From GCA-002733465 sp965230525 (lineage in GTDB: Bacteria > Pseudomonadota > Gammaproteobacteria > Enterobacterales > Kangiellaceae), in contig OZ246008.1 of the NCBI GenBank assembly GCA_965230525.1, positions 3,038,001-3,102,000 on the forward strand: a DNA stretch of 64,000 nucleotides, in the 5' to 3' direction. Shown here one piece after another: positions 37,009 to 43,269 of the stretch. Positions within the stretch are counted from its first letter, which is position 1. Every line of letters starts with the position of its first letter. The notes beneath the pieces were generated by a model. It ran no database searches, was not told where the DNA came from, and saw only the letters and a list, made by a program, of their open reading frames with translations. The position numbers were made by a program, and so were the translations under genes.

Positions 37009-37025
37009 ACGATTATGATAATCGT
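37009..37025. promoter_or_regulatory. 17-base palindrome, partly Fur-box-like
   Basis: ACGATTAT-G-ATAATCGT is a perfect inverted repeat with a single central base, between tusE and the mlaC-like gene. By eye it matches 13 of 19 positions of the classical Fur consensus. It has no T-run, so it is not an obvious terminator. Confidence 0.35.
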
Positions 37026-37057
37026 CGATTAATTGACTGCTATTAGTTCAAAAGGTT

Positions 37058-37384
37058 TCAAATACATCGCGCAGGTTTAGGCAGTCCTGCAATTTTTGTG
37101 GCCTGTTTCGCGGGCCCCTCTGGGAACAGAATCTGTAAGTAGAGGCTATTACTTTTTTCTTCGGGAAGTACTGTTTTTAAATACTTCACAAGTGGGCGAA
37201 TGGAAGGGCTCTTCTGATAATCTTGATAAAACTGTCTTACATATTTTATTACCTGCCAGTGATCATCCGACAGCTCTATATTTTCCTGTTGCGCGATAAG
37301 TTCAGCAATTTCGATGCTCCATTGCTCGGCATCACATAAGTAACCGTTGTTATCTAGTTTTATGTATGAGGGTAAATTGTTCAT
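37058..37384 (-). CDS. tusE: Sulfur relay protein TusE (DsrC family)
   Basis: TusE accepts persulfide sulfur from TusBCD and passes it to MnmA for 2-thiolation of tRNA wobble uridine. The 108-residue protein has the family segments DNNGYLCDAEQWSIEIAELI and VIKYVRQFYQDYQKSPSIRPL, and ends GLPKPARCI with the essential penultimate cysteine. The second, upstream cysteine of dissimilatory DsrC proteins is absent from the C-terminal arm, so the tRNA role is favoured over sulfur oxidation. It stands 62 bases after tusB. Confidence 0.94.
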   Translation of the reverse strand: MNNLPSYIKLDNNGYLCDAEQWSIEIAELIAQQENIELSDDHWQVIKYVRQFYQDYQKSPSIRPLVKYLKTVLPEEKSNSLYLQILFPEGPAKQATKIAGLPKPARCI

Positions 37385-37446
37385 TGAATGAGTCGCCTAT
37401 TATTTATCGTTGAATGACGATTCTTTATTGTAAGTTAACTACTAAC

Positions 37447-37776
37447 TTACCAAGATATGGTTTTTTCACAATCAACTGAGAGTTGAACAAATGCTTGATA
37501 ATCAATCGCGTAAACTTGATCACCCAAATAGTTTTGTAACCCCCTTGCTGTAAGTTGCTCATCGATAGCCAATAACTCAAAGTCAGTCCAGTTTAGCGTG
37601 GCCGTAGGGGACTCTTGCCTGTCGATAGGTTTCAGGATCACCGCTTGTAGCTCTGGCAAAGAAAAAACAGCATCATTTAACAGTAAGACTTTATCGCCTG
37701 GATTAACATAGCGCTCTAATTCGCGAGTGAATTGTTGCACACTAAATGGCTGGTGAAGAAGGTGCAAAATAGCCAT
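37447..37776 (-). CDS. tusB: Sulfur relay protein TusB (DsrH family)
   Basis: The smallest subunit of the TusBCD complex, which takes sulfur from TusA. The 109-residue protein reads MAILHLLHQPFSVQQFTREL, then GDKVLLLNDAVFSLPELQAV, and ends with a tryptophan. This fits DsrH/TusB, though the family diverges strongly. Its ATG overlaps the tusC stop by one base. Confidence 0.88.
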   Translation of the reverse strand: MAILHLLHQPFSVQQFTRELERYVNPGDKVLLLNDAVFSLPELQAVILKPIDRQESPTATLNWTDFELLAIDEQLTARGLQNYLGDQVYAIDYQAFVQLSVDCEKTISW

Positions 37777-38135
37777 TAGATTACCACCACTTGATTCGCT
37801 GTTCGATTCATTTGCTTTAGGGTTTGAGAATCGATTAGCTTTGCATCGATCAATAAGTCTTTATCTGAGAGCCCTCGTTCTTTCATAGAATCGTTTTCAA
37901 GAAAGATATTGTCAATATCATAAAAGCTAAGACCTTTAAGTAAATCAGTCTGGTTTTTCTCGCCAATAACCTGTGATTGTTGATCCTTCTGTAAGGCATA
38001 TACACCATTTTCTAGAAAGATTAAGTTAACCTGATGTTCAAAGGCCGCACATACCAGTGCCAAATCAAGCGCCTCTTTAAATTGCGCGCCAACATAAATA
38101 GAGTGGCGTACTAGTATATTTATTGTAGAGCTCAT
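37776..38135 (-). CDS. tusC: Sulfur relay protein TusC (DsrF family)
   Basis: The structural subunit of TusBCD. The frame is open to 38177, but an ATG at 38135 gives MSSTINILVRHSIYVGAQFK and 119 residues, the usual TusC length, and avoids overlap with tusD. No strong ribosome site is visible, so translation is probably coupled to tusD, whose stop is 7 bases upstream. DsrF-type segments include ALDLALVCAAFEHQVNLIFL and VYALQKDQQ. The order tusD-tusC-tusB is conserved. Confidence 0.9.
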   Translation of the reverse strand: MSSTINILVRHSIYVGAQFKEALDLALVCAAFEHQVNLIFLENGVYALQKDQQSQVIGEKNQTDLLKGLSFYDIDNIFLENDSMKERGLSDKDLLIDAKLIDSQTLKQMNRTANQVVVI

Positions 38136-38142
38136 AGATTTT

Positions 38143-38538
38143 TTACTTAAAGTGAACGAGTTTAATCGATGGGTCACTCATTGCCGCCGCGAGTTGACCT
38201 AACCCTGCCATTTCAAACGCTGAATCGAGATTGGCATGCTCAAGGTGGTGTTCCTTAGCTTCTTCTTCCCCGAGCAAGCCTCGCCTTAAACTTGCAGCTA
38301 CACAGACTTGTAGGCTGAGATTACTGTCGCTTGCTAGCTTTGCCCAGCGTTCGCCGAGTTGTGGTTCATCTGATGGGGGGAGTAGTGTTTCTTGAGCGAC
38401 TAGAACGGCATCATGGTAAAAGAATACGGTCTTGAGCTGTCGTTTTTGTTGTAAAAGTTGATCGGCAAATTTTAGTGCGGTTAGATGCGCTTGGGTATTT
38501 TGCGCAGATGCTGTGACCAATATAACAAATGTCGACAT
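38143..38538 (-). CDS. tusD: Sulfurtransferase TusD (DsrE family)
   Basis: The subunit of TusBCD that carries the persulfide cysteine. The 131-residue protein starts FVILVTASAQNTQAHLTALKF and continues QLKTVFFYHDAVLVAQ. The active-site cysteine is in LSLQVCVAASLRRGLLGEEE near residue 80, and AGLGQLAAAMSDPSIKLVHF ends the chain. It is the first gene of tusDCB-tusE. Unlike in E. coli, where tusE is separate, all four are contiguous here. Confidence 0.93.
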   Translation of the reverse strand: MSTFVILVTASAQNTQAHLTALKFADQLLQQKRQLKTVFFYHDAVLVAQETLLPPSDEPQLGERWAKLASDSNLSLQVCVAASLRRGLLGEEEAKEHHLEHANLDSAFEMAGLGQLAAAMSDPSIKLVHFK

Positions 38539-38639
38539 GAAAAAGGGCAGACGTCTTAATAGTTTAGTGGGCTACATTGTCATTCAATGGACTGGGCAAA
38601 TCAAGCGGCTTAATGTTTGAAAGGGGGGTTGAAATTCTA

Positions 38640-38672
38640 AATACATAAAAAAGCCCTCTGATAAGAGGGCTT
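38640..38672 (-). terminator. Terminator of yccA
   Basis: A 9-bp stem, AAGCCCTCT (38651-38659) / AGAGGGCTT (38664-38672), has a 4-nt loop; on the minus strand a T-run follows. It lies just after the YccA stop. Confidence 0.92.
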
Positions 38673-38699
38673 GATCAATCGAGTACGATTGCAAGACAG

Positions 38700-39383
38700 T
38701 TAATCGTCGCCAGAAAATGCAGATAACAAGTTCAATAAATGCATAAATAATACGTAAATATTCATATACATGTTAACTGTTGCAACAATATAGTTAGTTT
38801 GCTCGCCACGCATAATGCTGCTGGTGTCATATAAAATAAACCCAGACATTAGCAACACAAAGAATGCTGAAAAAGCTAACGACAAACCGGAAATTTCAAC
38901 ACCAAAGAAGTAGTTGGCAACAAAATAGGTTAGGTAACCGATAATGCCGACCATCGCTCCGGTAAACAGCATACCGCGCATAAAAGTAAAGTCTTTCTTA
39001 CTGGTAAGTACATAACCAGACAAAGCAAAGAATATCAGACCTGTACCGGCCAACGCTTGTACGACAATACCTGAGCCAAAGGTTGAGGCGTAATGGCCAA
39101 CAATAGGTCCAGCGTAAAATCCTAAGAATCCAGTAAACAAAAAAGTAACAACTAAGCCCATTCCGCTGTTAGCTGTTTTTCTTAAGACGAACCCGATGCC
39201 GAAAATAACAGCTAAGTAGATAAAGGGGTTTATAAAACCAACATTCATCTGAATTGCTGTGTAGGCGGCTCCCGCACTCCAAAGTAGAGTTGCGGAAAGC
39301 AATAAATAAGTATTTTTTAATACTTTATTAATCTCTACCGATTGACCATGTGATCTCTCGATGACTGGTGCGTTTTGGTTCAT
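38700..39383 (-). CDS. yccA: Bax inhibitor-1/YccA family membrane protein
   Basis: A 227-residue inner-membrane protein with seven hydrophobic segments. The ATG at 39383 has a GGAG site (MNQNAPVIERSHGQSVEINK); a longer frame to 39407 is unlikely to be used. In E. coli YccA binds the protease FtsH and modulates its action on membrane proteins. Characteristic are the NKVLKNTYLLLSATLLWSA start, GFVLRKTANSG, and LYDTSSIMRGEQTNYIVATV in helix 6-7. In E. coli yccA also sits between serT and tusE, as here. Confidence 0.93.
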   Translation of the reverse strand: MNQNAPVIERSHGQSVEINKVLKNTYLLLSATLLWSAGAAYTAIQMNVGFINPFIYLAVIFGIGFVLRKTANSGMGLVVTFLFTGFLGFYAGPIVGHYASTFGSGIVVQALAGTGLIFFALSGYVLTSKKDFTFMRGMLFTGAMVGIIGYLTYFVANYFFGVEISGLSLAFSAFFVLLMSGFILYDTSSIMRGEQTNYIVATVNMYMNIYVLFMHLLNLLSAFSGDD

Positions 39384-39551
39384 TATGTCACTCCATATTG
39401 CGGGCATAAGCCCATGAATTTAATATCATTACTATAATAGGGACTAAACTAAAGAAACCAAGTCTTTTGGTCAAGTAATTTTGCTATAATCGGTCAATAA
39501 TTGATTGAAAATTAATCAAAAATAAAAAATATTGGTTTAAATTAAAAATAG

Positions 39552-39592
39552 GCTTTTCAGTTTAAAAATATTGCTGTAATATGCGCGCTCTT
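39552..39592 (+). promoter_or_regulatory. Probable tRNA-Ser promoter
   Basis: TTTTCA (39554-39559), a 17-base spacer and TAATAT (39577-39582) are followed by a GC-rich discriminator (GCGCGC), typical of stringently controlled stable-RNA promoters, just before the tRNA. Confidence 0.4.
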
Positions 39593-39683
39593 GGAGAGAT
39601 GGCAGAGTGGTCGAATGCACTGGTCTTGAAAACCAGCGTGGGTTTGTAGCCCACCTAGGGTTCGAATCCCTATCTCTCCGCCA
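39593..39683 (+). tRNA. tRNA-Ser (anticodon TGA)
   Basis: The acceptor arms GGAGAGA and TCTCTCC pair, and GCCA ends the gene. The anticodon stem CTGGT/ACCAG encloses the loop CTTGAAA with anticodon TGA at 39627-39629. A long variable arm (GTGGGTTTGTAGCCCAC) and the T-arm AGGGTTCGAATCCCT are normal for a class II serine tRNA. The 91-base length includes the encoded CCA. The place beside yccA matches E. coli serT. Confidence 0.97.
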
Positions 39684-39690
39684 AATATGA

Positions 39691-39717
39691 AAACCCGCTT
39701 TTTAAGCGGGTTTTTTT
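39691..39717 (+). terminator. tRNA-Ser terminator
   Basis: AACCCGCTT (39692-39700), loop TTT and AAGCGGGTT (39704-39712) run into a T-run directly after the tRNA. Confidence 0.93.
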
Positions 39718-39818
39718 ATGCCTCTAAGTTGAGCAGCAATGCAATTTAGACGTTTTTCCCACTTTCGGCGCAGAAATCTCTATAATTTATCGGTCAATCT
39801 ATACAAGAAGCAAACATC

Positions 39819-40064
39819 ATGAACGGTATTCAGTTTGATAAAAAACAGACAGAAGCGTTAGTAGAGAAACTCCGAGACTATTTCGAACAAGAGTTAAACC
39901 AAGAGTTAGGCCAATTTGATGCTGAGTTTTTGCTTGATTTTATCTCTAAAGAATTTGGCGCGCACTACTATAACCAAGGCTTAAACGACGCTAGAGCTTT
40001 ATTAGAGCAAAAAATAGATATGCTGACCGAAGGGTTTTATGAGTTAGAGCAAATGACTTCTTAG
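39819..40064 (+). CDS. DUF2164 family protein
   Basis: An 81-residue acidic cytoplasmic protein of unknown function. The pattern IQFDKKQTEALVEKLRDYFEQ, then LNQELGQFDAEFLLDFISKE and FGAHYYNQGLNDARALLEQK fits DUF2164 proteins, which are widespread and uncharacterised. No DNA-binding or catalytic motif is visible. A hairpin follows at 40078-40113. It appears to be a single-gene unit. Confidence 0.85.
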   Translation: MNGIQFDKKQTEALVEKLRDYFEQELNQELGQFDAEFLLDFISKEFGAHYYNQGLNDARALLEQKIDMLTEGFYELEQMTS

Positions 40065-40077
40065 AAATGAGCCGCAT

Positions 40078-40113
40078 AACACCTAAGAGCCTAATGGTTG
40101 GTTCTTAGGTGTT
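40078..40113 (+). terminator. Hairpin after the DUF2164 gene
   Basis: AACACCTAAGA (40078-40088) pairs with TCTTAGGTGTT (40103-40113). The T-tract is poor (a short TTTT after a few bases), so this may be a weak terminator. Confidence 0.5.
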
Positions 40114-40196
40114 GGTACAATTTTCTGCTAAGTTACTTTTTACGCCTTCGCGTTTACTTTAGCGGCTAATTACCCAATAAACTCGAGCTGAGCGGT

Positions 40197-41429
40197 TTAA
40201 ACGCTAGCAGCTTGAGCGCTTGCAGGCTGGTGGGTTTGATTAGCCTCTTCGAAACTATCTATTGCAGCAAAACCGCGGTTTAAATCCTCCAGTAAATCTT
40301 CGATATTTTCGATTCCAACTGAAACCCTCAGCAAATTTTGGGTAATACCTGCGATTGCTTGTTCTTCAAGGGAGACGGCGGCATGTGTCATGGTAGAAGG
40401 GTGACAAATTAGACTTTCGACACCGCCTAATGATTCTGCCAGTGAAAATATTCTTAATCCTGATAGAAACTGTTTCACAGTGTCAACATCGCCCTTTATT
40501 TTAAATGAAATCATTGAGCCGAATCCTGATTGTTGCTTTTTGGCAATTTCATGACCCGGATGATCTGTTAAACCTGGAAAGTAGACTTTTTCAACATTGG
40601 AATGAGTATCGAGATAATTGACTAAATGCTCCGCATTTGCCGCGTGTCGCTGAATTCTAACATCTAAGGTTCTTAGTCCTCGCAAAGTCAAAAAACTATC
40701 GAATGGCGCGCCAGTCACGCCGGTGCAATTAGCCCACCATTTCAGGTCTTCGCATATTTTGGGGTCTTTGGCTATAACAGCGCCACCAACGACATCACTA
40801 TGGCCATTGATATACTTAGTTGTTGAATGCACGACTATGTCCGCGCCAAGGCCTAACGGCTTTTGAAATATTGGTGATAAAAAGGTGTTGTCTACAACGA
40901 CTAAAGCGCTGTGTTGCTTAGCTAATTGTGCGATTTTAGCGATGTCGACCACTCTTAATAAGGGATTACTTGGAGTCTCAATCCAAACAATTTTAGGTTT
41001 TTGCTTGAGTGCTTGTGTGAGCGCAGACTCATCGGTTTGATCAACAAAGTCTAAATTTATTAGACCTTTGTCCGCGTAGGATTTGAATAGGCGAAAAGTA
41101 CCACCGTAGCAATCATGCGGGGCCAGTACGCGCTCTCCGGCTTTGAGTAGCTGCAACACGGTAAAAATGGCTGACATACCTGTCGAAGTCACGACCCCAT
41201 CTGTACCGCCTTCAAGTTTAGCTAGAGCTTCAGATAATAGTTGTCGTGTCGGATTACCAGAGCGAGAATAGTCAAACTCTCGCTTTTGATCGAAACCTTC
41301 GAAACTATAATTACTGGATAAATATAGTGGTGGTGTAATGGCGCCATGTTGTAAATCGGATTCGATTCCTGCTCTTACTGCAATGGTTTCGGCCGCGTCG
41401 CTATGTTTTAAAAATTCGAGAGAAGACAT
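40197..41429 (-). CDS. metB: Cystathionine gamma-synthase
   Basis: MetB joins O-succinylhomoserine and cysteine to cystathionine with PLP. The 410-residue protein is close to E. coli MetB along its length: DYSRSGNPTRQLLSEALAKL, TSTGMSAI, LAPHDCYGGTFRLF, WIETPSNPLLRVVDIAKI, VVDNTFLSPIFQKPLGLGAD, the PLP-lysine in HSTTKYINGHSDVVGG, and AESLGGVESLICHPSTMTHA. Its ATG overlaps the metX stop by one base. An O-acetylhomoserine-using relative cannot be fully excluded, but the MetB-type motifs argue for the succinyl substrate. Confidence 0.92.
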   Translation of the reverse strand: MSSLEFLKHSDAAETIAVRAGIESDLQHGAITPPLYLSSNYSFEGFDQKREFDYSRSGNPTRQLLSEALAKLEGGTDGVVTSTGMSAIFTVLQLLKAGERVLAPHDCYGGTFRLFKSYADKGLINLDFVDQTDESALTQALKQKPKIVWIETPSNPLLRVVDIAKIAQLAKQHSALVVVDNTFLSPIFQKPLGLGADIVVHSTTKYINGHSDVVGGAVIAKDPKICEDLKWWANCTGVTGAPFDSFLTLRGLRTLDVRIQRHAANAEHLVNYLDTHSNVEKVYFPGLTDHPGHEIAKKQQSGFGSMISFKIKGDVDTVKQFLSGLRIFSLAESLGGVESLICHPSTMTHAAVSLEEQAIAGITQNLLRVSVGIENIEDLLEDLNRGFAAIDSFEEANQTHQPASAQAASV

Positions 41430-42442
41430 TATCTTGGTCCTAATTGGGTTTGAATTAATGCGGCGATTTGACCGAATTCCTTGAGGAAACCGTCATGACC
41501 CACATCACTTGTGATGCTACTAAATTGGGCGTGGTGACCAATTTCTTTTGCTAATGCTTGTATTTGTTCCGGGGCAACGATTAGGTCGCCTTCGATGCCA
41601 ATTAACAAACAATCGACATTGATGTTTTCAGGGTTTATCTGATGTAAATCCACTGATAGTGATAAATTAATAAATCGCTGGGGATTAAATCGCCCTGCAA
41701 ATTTTTTACCCTGATTCTCGAGGTAACTTAGTATTGGAAAACTCGCTTGTTTTTCTTCAACTTGGATTTCATTTGGGAATCGTTGTTGCAGCTCGTTGGC
41801 TCCCCGATAACCTAACATTGCTAGAGAGCGCGCCAGTTCTAGGCCGCGATTAGCTTGTCCACTTTCCAAACTTAGTTGCAAGATGCTGCGTTGCAAGTGT
41901 CTTAGAGCTGTATTGCGAGAATCACTGCCATTTCCTGCGCATATCGTGATGACTTTCTCGAGGTGTTCGGGAAACTTTTGGGCAAATGCTAATGCAACCA
42001 TTCCACCGTAGGAGGAGCCAATGATTGCCGCCACTTTAAAAATATCGAGTTGTTCTATCACTTGTTTAATCGCTGAGGCTTGATCAAAGGTAGAAATAAA
42101 CGGTGTTTGGGAACTGTCTTTATTTAAGCCGTTTAAGCCATCAAAATAATCGATTGATAAAACTGAATAATGCCTCAGATCAACCGCTTTTTCGTACCCG
42201 ACTAGCGGGTCCCACCAGCCCTTAACAAAGATACCCTCAATATTTGTATCTGCAACATATTGACTTGCTGAAATACCGCCAAGAATTACCACTGTTGGTT
42301 TGTTAATATCGCCGTAAAAACTATAGTTGATTACCACATCTTTAAATGAATGCCCAAAAGTGAGTTCAAAGGGCGACGCAAGCGCTACGCAGCTTGAAAT
42401 ACACTCAGGCAAATTAACAGTTTGTAGCGTGTTGCTGTTCAT
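41429..42442 (-). CDS. metX: MetX-type homoserine O-acyltransferase (alpha/beta hydrolase fold)
   Basis: The enzyme activates homoserine by O-acylation at the start of methionine synthesis. The 337-residue length is short for MetX but within the range of gammaproteobacterial forms. The nucleophile serine is about residue 144 in GSSYGGMVALAF. The triad Asp is probably in GIEGDLIVAP and the His in VGHDGFLKEF. Whether it uses acetyl- or succinyl-CoA is not settled by the name; the coupled metB, which resembles the O-succinylhomoserine enzyme, suggests succinyl-CoA. MetJ boxes lie in the upstream intergenic region shared with metJ. Confidence 0.88.
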   Translation of the reverse strand: MNSNTLQTVNLPECISSCVALASPFELTFGHSFKDVVINYSFYGDINKPTVVILGGISASQYVADTNIEGIFVKGWWDPLVGYEKAVDLRHYSVLSIDYFDGLNGLNKDSSQTPFISTFDQASAIKQVIEQLDIFKVAAIIGSSYGGMVALAFAQKFPEHLEKVITICAGNGSDSRNTALRHLQRSILQLSLESGQANRGLELARSLAMLGYRGANELQQRFPNEIQVEEKQASFPILSYLENQGKKFAGRFNPQRFINLSLSVDLHQINPENINVDCLLIGIEGDLIVAPEQIQALAKEIGHHAQFSSITSDVGHDGFLKEFGQIAALIQTQLGPR

Positions 42443-42475
42443 ATTCGATATTCCGTAGTCCTAAGGAAATAAAAA

Positions 42476-42499
42476 AGACGTTTAGACGTCTAAACATCC
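42476..42499. promoter_or_regulatory. MetJ operator, copy 1 (metX side)
   Basis: Three adjoining 8-bp met boxes: AGACGTTT (42476-42483), AGACGTCT (42484-42491, the perfect consensus) and AAACATCC (42492-42499). They lie 34 bases upstream of the metX start. Confidence 0.9.
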
Positions 42500-42529
42500 A
42501 AAAGTGTATCAAGGGAAAATTAGGTGTCA

Positions 42530-42553
42530 AGATGTTTAGATGGCTAAACTGGT
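42530..42553. promoter_or_regulatory. MetJ operator, copy 2 (metJ side)
   Basis: The boxes AGATGTTT (42530-42537), AGATGGCT (42538-42545) and AAACTGGT (42546-42553) are degenerate but in the same 8-bp register. They precede the metJ start by 42 bases and fit autoregulation. Confidence 0.75.
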
Positions 42554-42595
42554 GTAGAATAGCCATCAATAAACTTTAATTAGTGGAGGTTTGTA

Positions 42596-42838
42596 ATGAA
42601 ATCTTGGGATGGTGAGTACATAAATCCCTATGTTGAACATGGTGAGAAAAAGCAAAATGTTAAAAAAATCACTGTGTCGATTCCGTTTTCGGTGTTAAAA
42701 ATATTGACAGATGAACGAACCAGAAGGCAAGTCGCAAACCTGCGCCACGCAACCAATAGCGAGCTTTTGTGTGAAGCATTCTTACATGCATATACCGGCC
42801 AACCATTACCAACAGATGAAGATCTTGCGAAGAAGTAA
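42596..42838 (+). CDS. metJ: Methionine repressor MetJ, C-terminally short
   Basis: MetJ is a ribbon-helix-helix repressor that uses S-adenosylmethionine as co-repressor. The 80 residues match the first 80 of E. coli MetJ very closely: WDGEYINPYVEHGEKK, then VKKITVSIPFSVLKILTDER (the DNA-reading beta strand), TRRQVANLRHATNSELLCEA and FLHAYTGQPLP. E. coli MetJ has 105 residues, so about 24 C-terminal residues are missing. The stop is a clean TAA, and no frame downstream resembles the missing tail. A GGAGG ribosome site precedes the ATG. It diverges from metX-metB, with MetJ boxes between. Confidence 0.93.
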   Translation: MKSWDGEYINPYVEHGEKKQNVKKITVSIPFSVLKILTDERTRRQVANLRHATNSELLCEAFLHAYTGQPLPTDEDLAKK

Positions 42839-43147
42839 TTGGCTTTGTCGATAAGAAAGAAACGTCAATTGCAGCCAGAAATTCAGTTGCAAAATTCTGG
42901 CTAATTCGCACAAACCTGCAATGCTTGTTATAACCAAGAATTCTTAAATTTTTCTCTTGGATTTGACTCAATTTTGAAAAATAACTTTTTGACTAGCAAA
43001 TAATTCGTTTATTAGGACTGCTTTTTGCTGACCCTTCTATCACGAAGTAAAAGCTCCAATATAGAACATATCGCTGATGCCCTTAATAACTGACAATTAT
43101 AACGGGTGGTTGTTTATTCAAAGGCATAATGCTAAATTTCAAATGAT

Positions 43148-43171
43148 GGACGTACAGACGTCTAAATGGAA
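43148..43171. promoter_or_regulatory. MetJ operator upstream of metH
   Basis: The boxes GGACGTAC (43148-43155), AGACGTCT (43156-43163, the perfect consensus) and AAATGGAA (43164-43171) lie about 100 bases before the metH start. Confidence 0.85.
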
Positions 43172-43172
43172 T

Positions 43173-43196
43173 GTGGCAGTAAAAGTGGCAGTAAAA
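43173..43196. repeat. 12-bp direct repeat before metH
   Basis: GTGGCAGTAAAA occurs twice in tandem at 43173-43184 and 43185-43196, one base after the MetJ operator. Confidence 0.75.
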
Positions 43197-43269
43197 GCCT
43201 GCTTGCTTTCCTGAGCAACTTAAACCTTAATTAAACAAACCCCATTGTGGTGTTTGGCATTGTGGCAAA

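Larger units (their letters stand above)
42839..43269. other. Intergenic region, metJ / metH
   Basis: A 431-base gap. It holds an imperfect hairpin after metJ (GCCAGAA 42874-42880 / TTCTGGC 42895-42901, no T-run), a MetJ operator at 43148-43171 and a 12-bp direct repeat at 43173-43196. I see no cobalamin or SAM riboswitch and no gene. Confidence 0.65.

Noticed and set aside
37058..38538. Dissimilatory sulfur oxidation locus (dsrEFH-dsrC)
   Set aside because: The DsrC-like protein has only the terminal cysteine, and no dsrAB or other dsr gene is near; Tus assignment is preferred.
42836..42960. Frameshift explaining the short MetJ
   Set aside because: Neither of the other two frames after the stop resembles the missing C-terminal segment of MetJ.
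42839..43269. Cobalamin or SAM riboswitch before metH
   Set aside because: No conserved B12-box or SAM-box core is visible; MetJ boxes explain the regulation.
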